A stretch of 64,000 nt of DNA from Neelides folsomi (taxonomy: Eukaryota > Arthropoda > Collembola > Neelipleona > Neelidae), in the NCBI GenBank assembly GCA_034687125.1, contig JAQGBZ010000112.1, positions 1-64,000 on the forward strand, in the 5' to 3' direction. The notes under the pieces were generated by a model that saw only the letters and a list, made by a program, of their open reading frames with translations, made no database searches and was not told where the DNA came from. A program made the translations under genes and the position numbers. The number at the start of each line of letters is the position of its first letter. Within the stretch, counting starts at the first letter, position 1. Shown in pieces: positions 63,101-64,000 of this stretch.

Positions 63101-64000
63101 CTTCTCTGTTTGCTCTCCGCGTTCCATTTCCAATTCCAAGAGCAAAGAAAGATGAAATGGGCTGAGAGCCCGGCGCTTATACACGCCTCCCCCAAATCAA
63201 ACAAGTTCCTTTTCTTTCTTCTTCTTATTTGCTCTTTTCCACCTTACTTCCCAAATGCACTGTATTACAAATCATATAGGAACTTATCGTCCTGACTAAC
63301 AATAAGCCGGCTATGGATTGAAAAGTGGAGGAAGGAATTACAAGGATACACAAATTTAAGATAATCTCCATCATGGACTGATTGAGTGATGGGGCACGGA
63401 GATTGAGAAGGTGCCCTTCGTCCTCGTCCCGTGTCTTTCCAAGGAATTCCCGCACTTTATTGACTCTCCACCTCCGTCCTGCCCCAACAAAGAGAATATG
63501 AGCTCATGGTAATTGGGAAACCAGGAATAGTAGAGCGCTCGTAAATTCTAAATTCCCATATTCGACTCTCAAGTGGACTTGAGCAGAGAAGCTGAAGGAT
63601 CGGCGGCCTGGGAGGGCGTGCTCTCTCAGGTGTTGACAAAAGCCGTCCGCTCCTCAATCCTCTCTCCATCATCCTCAATCTTCTCCAACTTCACTTTTTA
63701 TTTTTCTCCCAACCTCGAAGAGAATGGAGAAACGGAATTTCTCGGAAGTTTGATGATTTTCTAAAAGTCGACAACATTCGTCGGCTCATGAGCCTTTTTT
63801 CCTCAATTTCACTTTTATTTATTCTTCAGGTTTTTATCTCTGTCCTGAGGTAAATGGGAAGTGAACCTTTGGTTTAAGTGTTAAAAGTGAAGCAATAAGT
63901 GCGTTGAAAAGTAGATCTTTCCGACTCTCCTCCACACATTCAAACCTTTACACCCTCGCTCTTCCAAATTCCTAGACTAGAACTAATTTATTCACTCTTT
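57162..64000. other. Stretch without a supported gene
   Basis: G+C-richer DNA with frequent long chance frames. The longest are 58234-58725 (plus, 163 codons) and 61334-61777 (plus, 147 codons). Neither shows a domain, a signal peptide or credible flanking splice sites. This may be the KCNQ upstream region or more of its gene. The right edge is cut by the window. Confidence 0.45.
61269..61299. repeat. Short perfect inverted repeat (10-bp stem)
   Basis: ATCTATTATG at 61269-61278 is followed after 11 bases by its exact reverse complement CATAATAGAT at 61290-61299. The intervening part repeats TATGCCAT. It could form a small hairpin, with no known role. Confidence 0.5.

Overview
The window is eukaryotic nuclear DNA. 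It is AT-rich, its genes are split by GT-AG introns with short in-phase coding exons, it carries TA-flanked Tc1/mariner-type transposon remnants, and its recognisable proteins are animal ones. DAD1 and KCNQ read as arthropod-like orthologues. My best guess is a crustacean, possibly a copepod such as a caligid sea louse. That is an impression from protein style, composition and mariner content, not a demonstrated identification.

Layout from left to right. Positions 1-3.8 kb are mostly non-coding, with a G+C-rich coding-like island at about 2.44-2.72 kb. A minus-strand gene for a multi-pass membrane protein with an acidic/proline-rich tail occupies 3.8-5.1 kb, with possible upstream exons to 6.3 kb. 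Divergent from it is DAD1 (plus strand, 6665-7151, two exons), the small subunit of the ER oligosaccharyltransferase. From 9065 to at least 34563 the minus strand carries a KCNQ-type (Kv7) voltage-gated potassium channel. I could place thirteen coding exons with exact boundaries. Their splice phases all agree, and they run from the N-terminal cytoplasmic segment through S1-S6, the TVGYGD filter, a calmodulin-binding IQ helix, the C-terminal helices and the tetramerisation coiled coil to a stop codon. One of its introns uses a GC donor. A complete four-exon plus-strand gene for a small secreted Tyr/Pro-rich protein (20843-21889) lies inside the KCNQ intron that separates S5 from the pore.

From 34.6 kb to the end I find no gene I can name. 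The stretch probably contains the long 5' intron(s) and alternative first exons of KCNQ. The best first-exon candidate is 56947-57161: it has an ATG bounded by an in-frame stop, a strong donor and the required phase. With it the channel would be 768 residues long. Weaker candidates lie at 50294-50523, 49251-49379 and 44248-44412.

Mobile DNA: a 903-bp TA-flanked inverted-repeat element inside a KCNQ intron (11063-11965), and a 554-bp TA-flanked fold-back element (45411-45964) built from two oppositely oriented 3' ends of a mariner-like transposase gene. No prokaryotic features, CRISPR array, rRNA or convincing tRNA were seen. No new enzymatic or defence system is evident. The most unusual structures are the fold-back mariner, the nested secreted-protein gene, the GC-AG intron and the multiple possible KCNQ starts.
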